From Paenibacillus sp. Soil750 (GTDB taxonomy: Bacteria > Bacillota > Bacilli > Paenibacillales > NBRC-103111), in contig NZ_LMSD01000012.1 of assembly GCF_001428045.1 (NCBI RefSeq), positions 758,735 to 822,734 on the forward strand: DNA of 64,000 nt, in the 5' to 3' direction. The translations under genes and the position numbers were made by a program. Below are positions 47,184 through 56,112 of the stretch, piece by piece (positions within the stretch are counted from its first letter, which is position 1; every line of letters starts with the position of its first letter). The notes below the pieces were generated by a model that was not told the DNA's origin, did no database searches, and saw only the letters and a list, made by a program, of their open reading frames with translations.

Positions 47184-48800
47184 TCATGGCTCATCTGATC
47201 TGTAATCTTGCCCCTCTATATACTGTTTTGGCGTAACACCATATCTTTTTTTGAATACTTTAAAAAAATAAGGATAATTATGAAAACCAGATGAAATCGC
47301 GATTTCCCTCAGATCCTGAGAACCCTCTTTAAGAAGCACGGATACCTTTTTCAACTTCATTTCTGTCAAATACTCCATAAAACCAACCCCAACATGCGCT
47401 TTGAAGATTTTGCTTAAATATACTTTACTGATTTTTAGGTATTGTGCTACTGACTCCAACGTAATGTCTTCTGAATATTGTTTATCTATATATAGGATTG
47501 CGTTGTTAACATGCAAAGATTCATACTTTTCCCCTTTTTCTGATAACGCCTCATATAATCGCTCAAACACAAGATGAAACCATTGCCTTGCTTCGTCAAT
47601 AGACTCGAAGGTCTGTATGGCTTCTGCAGGCGGTCTATTATTATAAACTTTCGCAATTTCCACCTGAAGCTCTTTACATACCCGATTAACAATACTAATT
47701 AGATCATTAAATATCATTTGAGAACTGTAAATATCTAGACTCGTCTGAATGATTGTCTGAAACACTTGGTTCAGCAACATCATGGTTTTCTCTGAGTCTT
47801 TTAAATGAATCATCGCGATCAAGCTTTTCTCCATTTCCAGACTGACACCCTTAAAAGAATTCGTCATATGTGGGGGGGATGATTCTTTTATAACCGTATT
47901 CTTACCTTTTAAAAATTTCTGTGACATCTGTACCCTTGCAAACTCGTAACTTTTCTTTATATCAACAATGTTCCTTGAATTGGGACCAATACTAAAACTG
48001 ACAGTTATATTTAAAAATCTTTTCAAAGAAAGCCTTATTCTATCCAACACTTGCATGGTTCCTTGTTCATTGGTAGAAGAACTTACAGCATATTTGAAAG
48101 AACGAAGAAGCACAAATTGCTCAGTAGCCACATGGCAGATTGCCCCATTATCCTCATCCTTTAATATTTCCTCGATAATATTCAAAATAGCAAAATTAAA
48201 TAAGGATATCTCCTTCATACTTCTTTCCGCATTCTTCTGCTTATATCCGTCTACGCTCATAATAATTACGCATATATTTTTTAAGTCCAGTTGTATATCC
48301 AACACGGCAAGTCTCTGCTCAATTTCCTCTTCCCTATATAAGCCCGAAAGTAGATCCAACGTAAACTTGTTTCGCAGCGCTAATAAATTGTTCTGATCCA
48401 ACGATCGGAATGTGTTCGTTTTATTGGCAAGCTGTTCCTTTGCTCTAATTAGCGTGTCTAGCATCGTCGATGCATGTAAGTTATGTTTCAATATATAATC
48501 GACTACGCCATCTTTTAAGGCACTTCGCACATAATCATAATCATCATAATTACTTAGTATAATGACCTTAATATGAGGATATTGAACCTTTAATGTATTC
48601 ATTAATTCAATTCCACCCATTCTGGGCATTTTCACATCAGTCAATACAATATCGGGATTACATTCCTTGACCATAAACAGTGCATCAATCCCGTCCTTGG
48701 CTTCACCACAAATATGATATCCATTTCTTTCCCAATCCAGCAGAAGCTTCACTGTTGTTCTCACTAACAACTCATCATCAACAATCAGTACTTTAACCAT
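47184..48800 (-). CDS. YesN-type response regulator, AraC family (locus E)
   Basis: The 538-residue protein has a receiver domain with D8/D9 and acceptor D55 in L-T-D-V-K-M-P. The usual L-L-K-P switch Lys region reads I-L-K-H, so Lys is kept. The AraC-type DNA-binding domain covers about 430-530 (V-A-Q-Y-L-K-I, Y-L-S-K-I-F-K, F-K-K-R-Y-G-V-T-P). Its ATG overlaps the kinase stop by 8 bases. Confidence 0.9.
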   Translation of the reverse strand: MVKVLIVDDELLVRTTVKLLLDWERNGYHICGEAKDGIDALFMVKECNPDIVLTDVKMPRMGGIELMNTLKVQYPHIKVIILSNYDDYDYVRSALKDGVVDYILKHNLHASTMLDTLIRAKEQLANKTNTFRSLDQNNLLALRNKFTLDLLSGLYREEEIEQRLAVLDIQLDLKNICVIIMSVDGYKQKNAERSMKEISLFNFAILNIIEEILKDEDNGAICHVATEQFVLLRSFKYAVSSSTNEQGTMQVLDRIRLSLKRFLNITVSFSIGPNSRNIVDIKKSYEFARVQMSQKFLKGKNTVIKESSPPHMTNSFKGVSLEMEKSLIAMIHLKDSEKTMMLLNQVFQTIIQTSLDIYSSQMIFNDLISIVNRVCKELQVEIAKVYNNRPPAEAIQTFESIDEARQWFHLVFERLYEALSEKGEKYESLHVNNAILYIDKQYSEDITLESVAQYLKISKVYLSKIFKAHVGVGFMEYLTEMKLKKVSVLLKEGSQDLREIAISSGFHNYPYFFKVFKKRYGVTPKQYIEGQDYRSDEP

Positions 48801-50562
48801 CCTTACCCTCCTCTATTTCAACAATATAAGGTTGAGTAATTTTCACATGGGTGAAATAATGTTTTTCACTTACAATGTTGAAGCTCGCCAGCTCGCCATA
48901 GTATAAGCTCAATCGTTTTCGAACATTGATAATACCTATACTTTTTTTGCATAAATCGTCATCCATTATCTCGATAATTTTCTCTTCATCCATACCAACT
49001 CCGTTGTCCTCAATATCGATTATTAAAGAATCATTACTTTTGTAAATTTTCACCACCAATATGCCTTGACCTTTCATTCCCGCAATCCCGTGTCTTAATG
49101 CGTTTTCAACAATTGGCTGAAGCAGAAGCTTCAATATGCTAGCATTCTTTATTTCATTCTCTACTGATATGCGTGAGATAAACTTACTATTGTATTTATA
49201 TTCCTGTATGCGAAGGTAATTAGTTAAGTATTCAACCTCTTCATGAACCGTAATCATTCTACGACTATCCATATTGACATGCATTAGTGTAGCCAAAGAT
49301 TCAGAAACATCCCTAATCCCTTCAGCTCCTTGCAATTGAGCTAAAAATTTAATTGTATTTAATGTATTGTATAAAAAATGAGGATTAATTTGTGCTTGCA
49401 GTGCTTTCATCTCTGCTATTCTTTTTTCACTTTCGTTATGAGCTGTCGATTCGACCAAATCCTGAATCCGCTGCACCATGCGATTAAATTGGTTGTAAAG
49501 TTGGCCAACTTCATCTTGACTCTTGATATGAATGGCAATATCGAGGTTGCCGCGATCGATTTTTTTCATGGCTTTGCTCAGTAATAGTAGGTTGCGAGTA
49601 AGAATTGAAATGATCCCGTACAGAATTGCAAATGAAATAAGGGCCATAAAAGAAGTAAATAATAAGTTCGCTCTTTGTGTTTTATGAATACCGTCTAATA
49701 ATTTTGTCTTTGGAATAAGCCCCACAGTAGTCCAGTCTGTAAAAGAAGAATGATTAAAGATAGCTAAAGTGTCTTCCCCAGCGATATCTAAATAAATGTT
49801 ATTTTTATATTCTTGCTTACTCTCCCACGCTTTCATTACTGCTTCTGGTAAAATAAACGGTTCTAACTCACTCGGTGGTTTCAGTATCCACCCACCATTC
49901 TGATTCAACATAATAATGGATGCATTGTCTTTTAAGTTTACGTTAAATATATCTAGTAATAGATTAAAACGAATGTCAGCTTTGACAAACCCAATGACCC
50001 TATCATCTTTTACTATAGGTCTCACAATTGAAATGACCGAATCTTTGCTTTCAGGATTCTTAAATTCGACAACTCCATTTATATAAGAATACGGCCCTAT
50101 AATTAACTTACGTCCTTTAGATTGAAGTACATCGGTGTACCAGCTTTGCTTCTTTACATCATCGAATCGCATAAAATCCCCTGCCCCTGTCATTCGACCA
50201 GCTAAGTCTGTTACCATTAAACCGCTGAGATACCTTTTAAAGTTCAATTCATTGGCAATTAGCGATTCGATTTTTCTTTCATCCTTCAGAAAATCGATTT
50301 GAGAAGAATAACCTGTTGTGGAAAAAGCATTAATTATTTCTGGGTTAATTGAGAGCATGGCAACAATATGGTCAACATCTCGCAATGAAACTTCAAAATT
50401 ATCATTTGTTACCTTAAGCATTTCTTTCATATACGAAGTCGCGGAAGCCTCCGTATCGCTGGTTACGCGTGAATTCCATTGGTACGTATTCAGGATTGTA
50501 AAAATAACAACGAGCACGATCATGCTCAATATAATTTTATATTTAATACTTAGACTATTCAT
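48793..50562 (-). CDS. YesM-type sensor histidine kinase (locus E)
   Basis: The 589-residue protein has membrane helices near 10-27 and about 295-317, an extracellular dCache-like sensor between them, HAMP, the phospho-acceptor in I-N-P-H-F-L-Y-N-T-L-N and an HATPase domain (I-V-E-N-A-L-R-H-G, D-N-G-V-G). RBS AAAGGA, 6-base gap. It starts 72 bases past the last permease of locus F; a GC-rich hairpin at 50601-50618 lies between. Confidence 0.9.
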   Translation of the reverse strand: MNSLSIKYKIILSMIVLVVIFTILNTYQWNSRVTSDTEASATSYMKEMLKVTNDNFEVSLRDVDHIVAMLSINPEIINAFSTTGYSSQIDFLKDERKIESLIANELNFKRYLSGLMVTDLAGRMTGAGDFMRFDDVKKQSWYTDVLQSKGRKLIIGPYSYINGVVEFKNPESKDSVISIVRPIVKDDRVIGFVKADIRFNLLLDIFNVNLKDNASIIMLNQNGGWILKPPSELEPFILPEAVMKAWESKQEYKNNIYLDIAGEDTLAIFNHSSFTDWTTVGLIPKTKLLDGIHKTQRANLLFTSFMALISFAILYGIISILTRNLLLLSKAMKKIDRGNLDIAIHIKSQDEVGQLYNQFNRMVQRIQDLVESTAHNESEKRIAEMKALQAQINPHFLYNTLNTIKFLAQLQGAEGIRDVSESLATLMHVNMDSRRMITVHEEVEYLTNYLRIQEYKYNSKFISRISVENEIKNASILKLLLQPIVENALRHGIAGMKGQGILVVKIYKSNDSLIIDIEDNGVGMDEEKIIEIMDDDLCKKSIGIINVRKRLSLYYGELASFNIVSEKHYFTHVKITQPYIVEIEEGKDG

Positions 50563-50600
50563 AAATGTCCTTTCTGTCAGAACAATTGCAAAAGTGCAAA

Positions 50601-50618
50601 TACCCCCACTAGGGGGTA
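50601..50618 (-). terminator. Probable terminator of locus F
   Basis: TACCCCC pairs with GGGGGTA around 4 bases, about 17 bases past the permease stop. On the minus strand TATTTGCACTTTTGC follows. The T-tract is weak, so partial read-through into the locus E kinase is possible. Confidence 0.6.
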
Positions 50619-50634
50619 CTCTGGTTTCTTAAGA

Positions 50635-51519
50635 CTATCCTTTTACACTTCCCAATGTTAAACCCTTAACGAAATACTTCTGCAAGAAAGGGTAAATGCA
50701 AAGAATCGGTAGTATGGATACAAAGAGTTGTGCAGCAATAACCGTACGATTCGAAATGTTGTTTAACAACGCCAAATCAGCTGAATTTATATTTGTTAAT
50801 GATTTTGAAACGATTACCGTGCGCAAGTAAGTCTGCAATGGATAGTGACTTGGCGAGTTCATATAGATCAAACCGTCAAACCAGGAATTCCAATGGGTAA
50901 TAATGCAAAACAATAAAATAGTTGCGATTGAAGGTTTAGAAATAGGCAAATATATGCTCCAAAGTGTTCGCCAATTGCCAGCCCCGTCCATCATCGCTGA
51001 CTCCTCAAGCTCGTTTGGTAACGTCCGAAAAAAATTCAGCATTAAAATGATATTAAACACATTAACTGCTGATGGAATAATAAGAGCCCAGATTGAATCC
51101 ATCAGTCCTGTCGCTTTCACAACCATAAAACTGGGGATCAACCCTCCGTTGAAGATCATAGTGAAGGCGAAAAACCAAGCATAAACTGTCCTCATCGGGA
51201 AACGCCGATTTGTTTTAGATAATGGATAGGCAGCCAAGATAGTCAATATCATATTTATAGAGACTCCCAAGATCACGCGCTCAACTGCAACTAGGAACGA
51301 CTGACCGAAGGCGGGATTTTCCAAGATATACTTATAAGAATCCAAAGTGAAACCAACTGGCCACATACTAACCCAACCTGCTGTTACGGCAGAGTTAGAG
51401 CTAAATGACATTGCAAGCATGTGTATAATTGGAAACACGCAGGTGAGTGAGAATATGGCAAGTGCAGCATAATTAATAATAAGAAAAGATATTCTCCCAA
51501 ATGTTCGCTGTTCCAACAT
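50635..51519 (-). CDS. LplC-type ABC transporter permease, locus F
   Basis: The 294-residue protein has six membrane helices, the EAA loop L-E-E-S-A-M-M-D-G-A-G and the family end G-S-V-K-G. It follows the LplB-type permease by 14 bases. RBS AAGGAGGTTACATTCA. Confidence 0.92.
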   Translation of the reverse strand: MLEQRTFGRISFLIINYAALAIFSLTCVFPIIHMLAMSFSSNSAVTAGWVSMWPVGFTLDSYKYILENPAFGQSFLVAVERVILGVSINMILTILAAYPLSKTNRRFPMRTVYAWFFAFTMIFNGGLIPSFMVVKATGLMDSIWALIIPSAVNVFNIILMLNFFRTLPNELEESAMMDGAGNWRTLWSIYLPISKPSIATILLFCIITHWNSWFDGLIYMNSPSHYPLQTYLRTVIVSKSLTNINSADLALLNNISNRTVIAAQLFVSILPILCIYPFLQKYFVKGLTLGSVKG

Positions 51520-51533
51520 TGAATGTAACCTCC

Positions 51534-52445
51534 TTAAAAAATGCGATAATCTGCTAATTTATAAGCTAAGTAGTAAGAAGTAGATATAAATATGAAAGAA
51601 ATGATGGATTTGAACAAGCCCACCGCTGTCGCCACGCCGTACTGCATTTGTTCTATACCAAGCCGATAGACAAATGTATCAAGGATATCCGAACTACTGT
51701 ATACCTGGGGGCTATATAAATTAAAGATCTGATCAAAACCAGCATTTAAAACATTTCCTAGAGCTAATACAGTGAGCAGAACAATAATAGGACGCATTCC
51801 TGGAAGAGTAACATGCCACATTTGATTCATATGTCCCGCGCCGTCGAGTGCTGAAGCTTCGTACAATGATTTGTCAATACTTAAAATAGCCGCCAAATAG
51901 ACAATCGTGTCAAATCCAACCTCTTTCCAAATGTGTGATGCAATAAGAACAAACCGGAACCAACCTGAATCACCCAAAAAGTATATGGGTTTAATATGGA
52001 ATTGAGATAAAACAATATTTACTAATCCACCTGAGGGGGATAGCAAGTCGATCAATATGCCAGACAAAATTACCCAAGATAGAAAATAAGGTATATATAC
52101 AAGCGTCTGGACTGAACGTTTAAATATCATATGCTTCACTTCATTCAGCATGATTGCCAAACAGATAGGAAGGATGATTCCTACAACAATCTTAAGTAAA
52201 GCAATTACTATTGTATTTGACATGACCTGCATGAACCCAGGCATACTCCAAACATACTTGAAATTATCCATTCCAATCCATGGTGAGCCAAACCATCCGT
52301 TAGCTGGAATAAAATCCTGAAACGCGATTGCAAGACCAGCAAGTGGCCCATAACTATAGATTAGGATAAGAATTACTGCCGGCAGTAACATGATGTGGAA
52401 TGCAGCTCTTGGCATACCTCTTCTTTTTCGAAATGTCGTATTCAT
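51534..52445 (-). CDS. LplB-type ABC transporter permease, locus F
   Basis: The 303-residue protein has six membrane helices behind a basic N-terminus (F-R-K-R-R-G-M) and the EAA loop L-Y-E-A-S-A-L-D-G-A-G. It lies behind SBP1 across the stem-loop at 52479-52498. Confidence 0.92.
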   Translation of the reverse strand: MNTTFRKRRGMPRAAFHIMLLPAVILILIYSYGPLAGLAIAFQDFIPANGWFGSPWIGMDNFKYVWSMPGFMQVMSNTIVIALLKIVVGIILPICLAIMLNEVKHMIFKRSVQTLVYIPYFLSWVILSGILIDLLSPSGGLVNIVLSQFHIKPIYFLGDSGWFRFVLIASHIWKEVGFDTIVYLAAILSIDKSLYEASALDGAGHMNQMWHVTLPGMRPIIVLLTVLALGNVLNAGFDQIFNLYSPQVYSSSDILDTFVYRLGIEQMQYGVATAVGLFKSIISFIFISTSYYLAYKLADYRIF

Positions 52446-52478
52446 GGTCTTAACTCCATTTCTCTCGTAATTGAAGTA

Positions 52479-52498
52479 GAGGGAGACTTATCTCCCTC
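52479..52498 (-). other. Intercistronic stem-loop between SBP1 and permease, locus F
   Basis: GAGGGAGA pairs with TCTCCCTC around CTTA, 20 bases past the SBP1 stop; no T-run follows. It matches the hairpins behind the SBP genes of loci B, D and E. Confidence 0.75.
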
Positions 52499-52517
52499 CG
52501 TCTTCTAATGCTTCAAT

Positions 52518-54194
52518 TTATTTCTTCGCAGCGTCCCAATCGTTTACTTCTTTCGTGATTTGTGTTAATCCAAGCTTATTAAGATTTTCTACGAATGCAT
52601 CAAAATGATCAATTGACTCTGCACCCATGATAACTTTTGTAAAGAATTCCATCTCTGTTTTCTTGATCGTATCCATCCGACTCTTCATCGTATCCGTTGG
52701 AGATCCATAGAAATTGTCTAGAAGGAACAGATTATTTTTGTCGTATTCATTCATGATTCTGAACGAACCCGTTTCACCGAATACTTTTTCGAACTGTGCT
52801 TGCGTGTTGTCGCCGCCTTGATATTTTTTAATATTGTCATAATATGTTTTCTCTTCACTATTCAATTTAGCGGCATCACCTGATTTCATTGCGTTCGTAA
52901 CATTCAGATGCGCTGACAAATTTTTCTTAGCTGCCCACTCTTGGAAAATTGTCGGATGTTGTCCAGGGCCTTTCGGTCCAAAAAATTTATCATATAATTG
53001 TACATCCGGTCCGCGATTTACTTCTACAAAGTAATTTAACAACTTCACTAACGCTTCTGGATTCTTAAAATTTTTATTAACAACATAATATCCACGTACA
53101 TTTAGCTTGATCTGAGGCTTAGCTGGCTGGCTGTTATTTGAAACAAGTCCATATGAGAGCCAGTTGGAGTCTTTGAAATTATCCTTCGTTTGTTGAAGTG
53201 GATACATAGCGTTCCACATTGCACCATATTCGATGCCAACTCTGCCGCTTGCTGCCAGTTCTGTCGCTTTTGCTGAATCCTTAGCGCCGAAATCCGCCTC
53301 AATAAGGCCTTCCTTGTACAGTTTGTTCAAGTATATGAGTGCTTCTTTCATCTGTGGTTGAACACTACCATAAGCTAGCTTCCCTGAGCTATCTTTTAAC
53401 CAAATACGAGGATAAGCCTGGAAGCCATTAAATATACCTAATGCTTCACCAACGCCTGGATCAAGGAAGTCCTTATTTAGCATTAAACCATACGTATCTG
53501 CTTTACCATTGCCGTCCGGATCTTTCTCTTTAAACGCTTTCATCACATTATAAAGTTCATCCAATGACTTAGGGACTTTAAGTTGCAGTTTGTCCAGCCA
53601 GTCTTGCCGCATCCATAAGAATGATGCTGTATCAATAGACGAATCTACTTGTGGAATAGCCAAGACCTTACCACCAAATGTTGCCGAATCCCATGGTGCT
53701 TGACCTGATTCAGCCACGGTATCCTTCGTTAGTTTTGAAGCATACTTATCATACACATCTTTGAGATCTGTTCGAATTAAATTCGTTTTAGACAATAATG
53801 CTAATTGCTCAATGTTGACTGTCATAATATCAGGAATATTTCCAGAAGCGATGGCAACACTCTTCTTTTGAGAACATAAATCAGTCCCTGAACAAAACCA
53901 TGTTGCATTCAGGTCGATACCATACTTATCCCGATAATCTTTATTCCATGGATTATTGGGCCAATCGGCTTCCTTAAAATCCTTTGCCATAGCATCGTTA
54001 ATTTGAAAATCGATTGAAACTTTCAGTGGTGGATCATACTTCGCGTTAGGATCTGCAGAAGTTGCAGGTGTAGTTGCAGATGCAGTTGCTGCAGGTGTTG
54101 CACTATTTGTAGCACTATCTTTTTTCTCGCCACATGCAGCCATAATTCCGGTACTTAAAATAACTGTGCTAAGTACTAATAAACTTTTCTTCAC
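52518..54194 (-). CDS. LplA-type oligosaccharide-binding lipoprotein (SBP1), locus F
   Basis: I place the start at GTG 54194 (GGGGGAA, 6-base gap), giving 558 residues; the open frame to 54269 has no RBS. It begins M-K-K-S-L-L-V-L-S, with lipobox M-A-A-C near residue 21 and a Ser/Thr/Ala/Pro tether. It is a large LplA-type SBP and a clear paralogue of the next gene: shared blocks include P-W-N-K/L-W-N-K, N-I-E-Q-L-A-L-L-S-K and F-Y-G-S-P-T-(D/E)-T-M-K-S. It belongs with the two permeases downstream. Confidence 0.9.
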   Translation of the reverse strand: MKKSLLVLSTVILSTGIMAACGEKKDSATNSATPAATASATTPATSADPNAKYDPPLKVSIDFQINDAMAKDFKEADWPNNPWNKDYRDKYGIDLNATWFCSGTDLCSQKKSVAIASGNIPDIMTVNIEQLALLSKTNLIRTDLKDVYDKYASKLTKDTVAESGQAPWDSATFGGKVLAIPQVDSSIDTASFLWMRQDWLDKLQLKVPKSLDELYNVMKAFKEKDPDGNGKADTYGLMLNKDFLDPGVGEALGIFNGFQAYPRIWLKDSSGKLAYGSVQPQMKEALIYLNKLYKEGLIEADFGAKDSAKATELAASGRVGIEYGAMWNAMYPLQQTKDNFKDSNWLSYGLVSNNSQPAKPQIKLNVRGYYVVNKNFKNPEALVKLLNYFVEVNRGPDVQLYDKFFGPKGPGQHPTIFQEWAAKKNLSAHLNVTNAMKSGDAAKLNSEEKTYYDNIKKYQGGDNTQAQFEKVFGETGSFRIMNEYDKNNLFLLDNFYGSPTDTMKSRMDTIKKTEMEFFTKVIMGAESIDHFDAFVENLNKLGLTQITKEVNDWDAAKK

Positions 54195-54255
54195 TGTCTG
54201 TTCCCCCAATATGAGTGATTTGTTTACATTCTTAATGATAGAACATGACAAATAC

Positions 54256-54289
54256 GTAAGCGATATCACGTTATTGACATCGCTTACAC
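54256..54289 (-). promoter_or_regulatory. Inverted pair of cre-like operators upstream of SBP1, locus F
   Basis: GTAAGCGAT (54256-54264) and ATCGCTTAC (54279-54287) form a 9-bp inverted repeat with a 14-base gap. Each arm lies in a cre-like site; on the minus strand TGTAAGCGATGTCAAT (54288-54273) fits the consensus core fully. CcpA repression of the SBP1-permease unit is likely. Confidence 0.7.
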
Positions 54290-54333
54290 TTTGTTGACTT
54301 CTTAAATTTACACATTTCCGTTAAAGCAAAGAA

Positions 54334-54369
54334 AGAGAAACAGAGAGCATGTTTGCTCTCTGTTTCTCT
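54334..54369 (-). terminator. Strong hairpin between SBP2 and SBP1, locus F
   Basis: A perfect 16-bp stem (54334-54349 with 54354-54369) around a 4-base loop begins 18 bases past the SBP2 stop. On the minus strand TTCTTTGCTTT follows, an interrupted T-tract. It may end most SBP2 transcripts and so separate the sensory unit from the transport unit. Confidence 0.7.
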
Positions 54370-54387
54370 CTATTAAATCCATAATTT

Positions 54388-56085
54388 CTACTTATTGTTA
54401 TTCCATTCATTAACTTCTTTCGTTATTTGCAGCAGTCCTATTTTATTCAATTCCTGTATGAATACATCGAAGTTATCAACTGATTCAACTCCCATAATAA
54501 CTTTTGTATAGTATTCCATTTCTTTGTCACTAATAATTTTCATTTTTGATTTCATCGTCTCGGTTGGAGAGCCATAAAATCTATCCATCATAAATAGATT
54601 TTTGTCATAATACATTTTCATTGCATTATAGGAACCTGTTACCCCAAAAACTTTTTCATATTGAGCCATACTGTTATCTCCAGCCTTGTATTTAAGAATG
54701 TTCTCAAAGTATCCTTTTTGCTCCGGAGTCAACTTGGATACCTCACCCGTTTTCAACGCGTTTACTACATTTTCGTGTGCTTGTAGATTCTTCTTCGTAG
54801 GCCATGCGCGGAAAGGCATGTAATGAAGGCCAGGGTTTTTTAATGGGTCTGTAACCCCATCCCTAACATTATAAAATTTATTATACTCATCCATATTTTC
54901 GCCAAAAGATTTTTCAGTGAAAAGATTTAGAAGTTTAATCAAAGCTTCTGGATGTCCGAATCCTTTCTTCACAACGATATAATTTTCGTTGTTTAAATTA
55001 ATTTTTGCTTTTGCAGGTTGATCATCACTTGAGAGAATGCCCAATCCCCTCCAATCAGAATCCGGGAAATTATCTTTCGTTTTCTGCAACGGCGTCATTG
55101 CGTTCCACATAGCACCAAATTCCACGCCTGATCGATTTGCTGCAGCGGCATCCGTAGCCCTCTGCCAGTCCTTGGCTGCAAAATCCTTTTCAATCAAACC
55201 TTCTCTATATAACGTTTGGAGATAAGTCAGTGCTTTCTTCATTTCTGGCAGCGTGCTGCCGTAGACCAAATGCCCTGATGAATCATTAATCCAGGTTTGC
55301 GGATAAGCATGGAATCCGTTAAAAATTCCGATAGCTTCAGCTACGCCTTGTTGTAAGAAATCTTTACTCAGCATAAGTCCGACAGGTTTGCCTGTTTTAC
55401 CTAAGTCTGCTTTTACGAATGCTTTTATCACTTCATGCAATTCATTTAAATTCTTCGGCTCTTGAAGGTTTAATTGTATCAGCCAATCTTTGCGTATCCA
55501 CATGAAGGAAGCAGCATCACCTGAAGAGTTCGTCATGGGAATGGCAGTGAGCTTGCCATCGGACATTGCCGCTTGAAAAGCTGAATTGCCTTCCTGTTTC
55601 ATGATACTTTTTGTCAATTGGGACGCATATTGATCATAGATAGGCCCAAGATCTTTATTAATCAACTCCGCTTTGGACAGTAAAGCCAGCTGCTCAATAT
55701 TAACGTTAAAAATATCCGGTAGGTCACCCGAAGCAATATCTATTGAAACTTTTTGCAATGATTGCTCAGTAGAGCGAGTAATCCATTTATACACAAGGTT
55801 AATACCTAATTCGTCTTTCATTGCCTTGTTCCATAAATTATTCTTCAAACCTAAATCTGAATATTGTTCCTTTATTGCCACATTGACTTCAAAGATTGTT
55901 TTTATAGTAATTGGCGGATCATATTTTGCCATTATATCTGTATTCGGTTTCAAATTGGTGTCGGCGTTTGTAGTATTGGTTGGTAAACTTGTAGCTTCTT
56001 CACCACTGTTCGAGCAAGCGACGATGAAAATTAGTAAAAAAGCAGCAATTGTTGGACAAACAAACATACTCTTAAATTTAGTCAT
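54388..56085 (-). CDS. LplA-type binding lipoprotein paralogue (SBP2), locus F
   Basis: The 565-residue protein has lipobox I-V-A-C near residue 24 and a Thr/Asn-rich tether. It is a paralogue of SBP1 along the whole length (blocks I-E-Q-L-A-L-L-S-K, K-D-N-F-x-D-S-D/N-W and M-K-S-x-M). It lies directly behind the response regulator, with a strong hairpin and a cre pair between it and SBP1. As in loci A and B the extra SBP is grouped with the kinase/regulator, here downstream of them. A co-receptor role is inferred. Confidence 0.87.
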   Translation of the reverse strand: MTKFKSMFVCPTIAAFLLIFIVACSNSGEEATSLPTNTTNADTNLKPNTDIMAKYDPPITIKTIFEVNVAIKEQYSDLGLKNNLWNKAMKDELGINLVYKWITRSTEQSLQKVSIDIASGDLPDIFNVNIEQLALLSKAELINKDLGPIYDQYASQLTKSIMKQEGNSAFQAAMSDGKLTAIPMTNSSGDAASFMWIRKDWLIQLNLQEPKNLNELHEVIKAFVKADLGKTGKPVGLMLSKDFLQQGVAEAIGIFNGFHAYPQTWINDSSGHLVYGSTLPEMKKALTYLQTLYREGLIEKDFAAKDWQRATDAAAANRSGVEFGAMWNAMTPLQKTKDNFPDSDWRGLGILSSDDQPAKAKINLNNENYIVVKKGFGHPEALIKLLNLFTEKSFGENMDEYNKFYNVRDGVTDPLKNPGLHYMPFRAWPTKKNLQAHENVVNALKTGEVSKLTPEQKGYFENILKYKAGDNSMAQYEKVFGVTGSYNAMKMYYDKNLFMMDRFYGSPTETMKSKMKIISDKEMEYYTKVIMGVESVDNFDVFIQELNKIGLLQITKEVNEWNNNK

Positions 56086-56112
56086 TCAATTCCCCTTTCG
56101 CCCGTTCATTTG

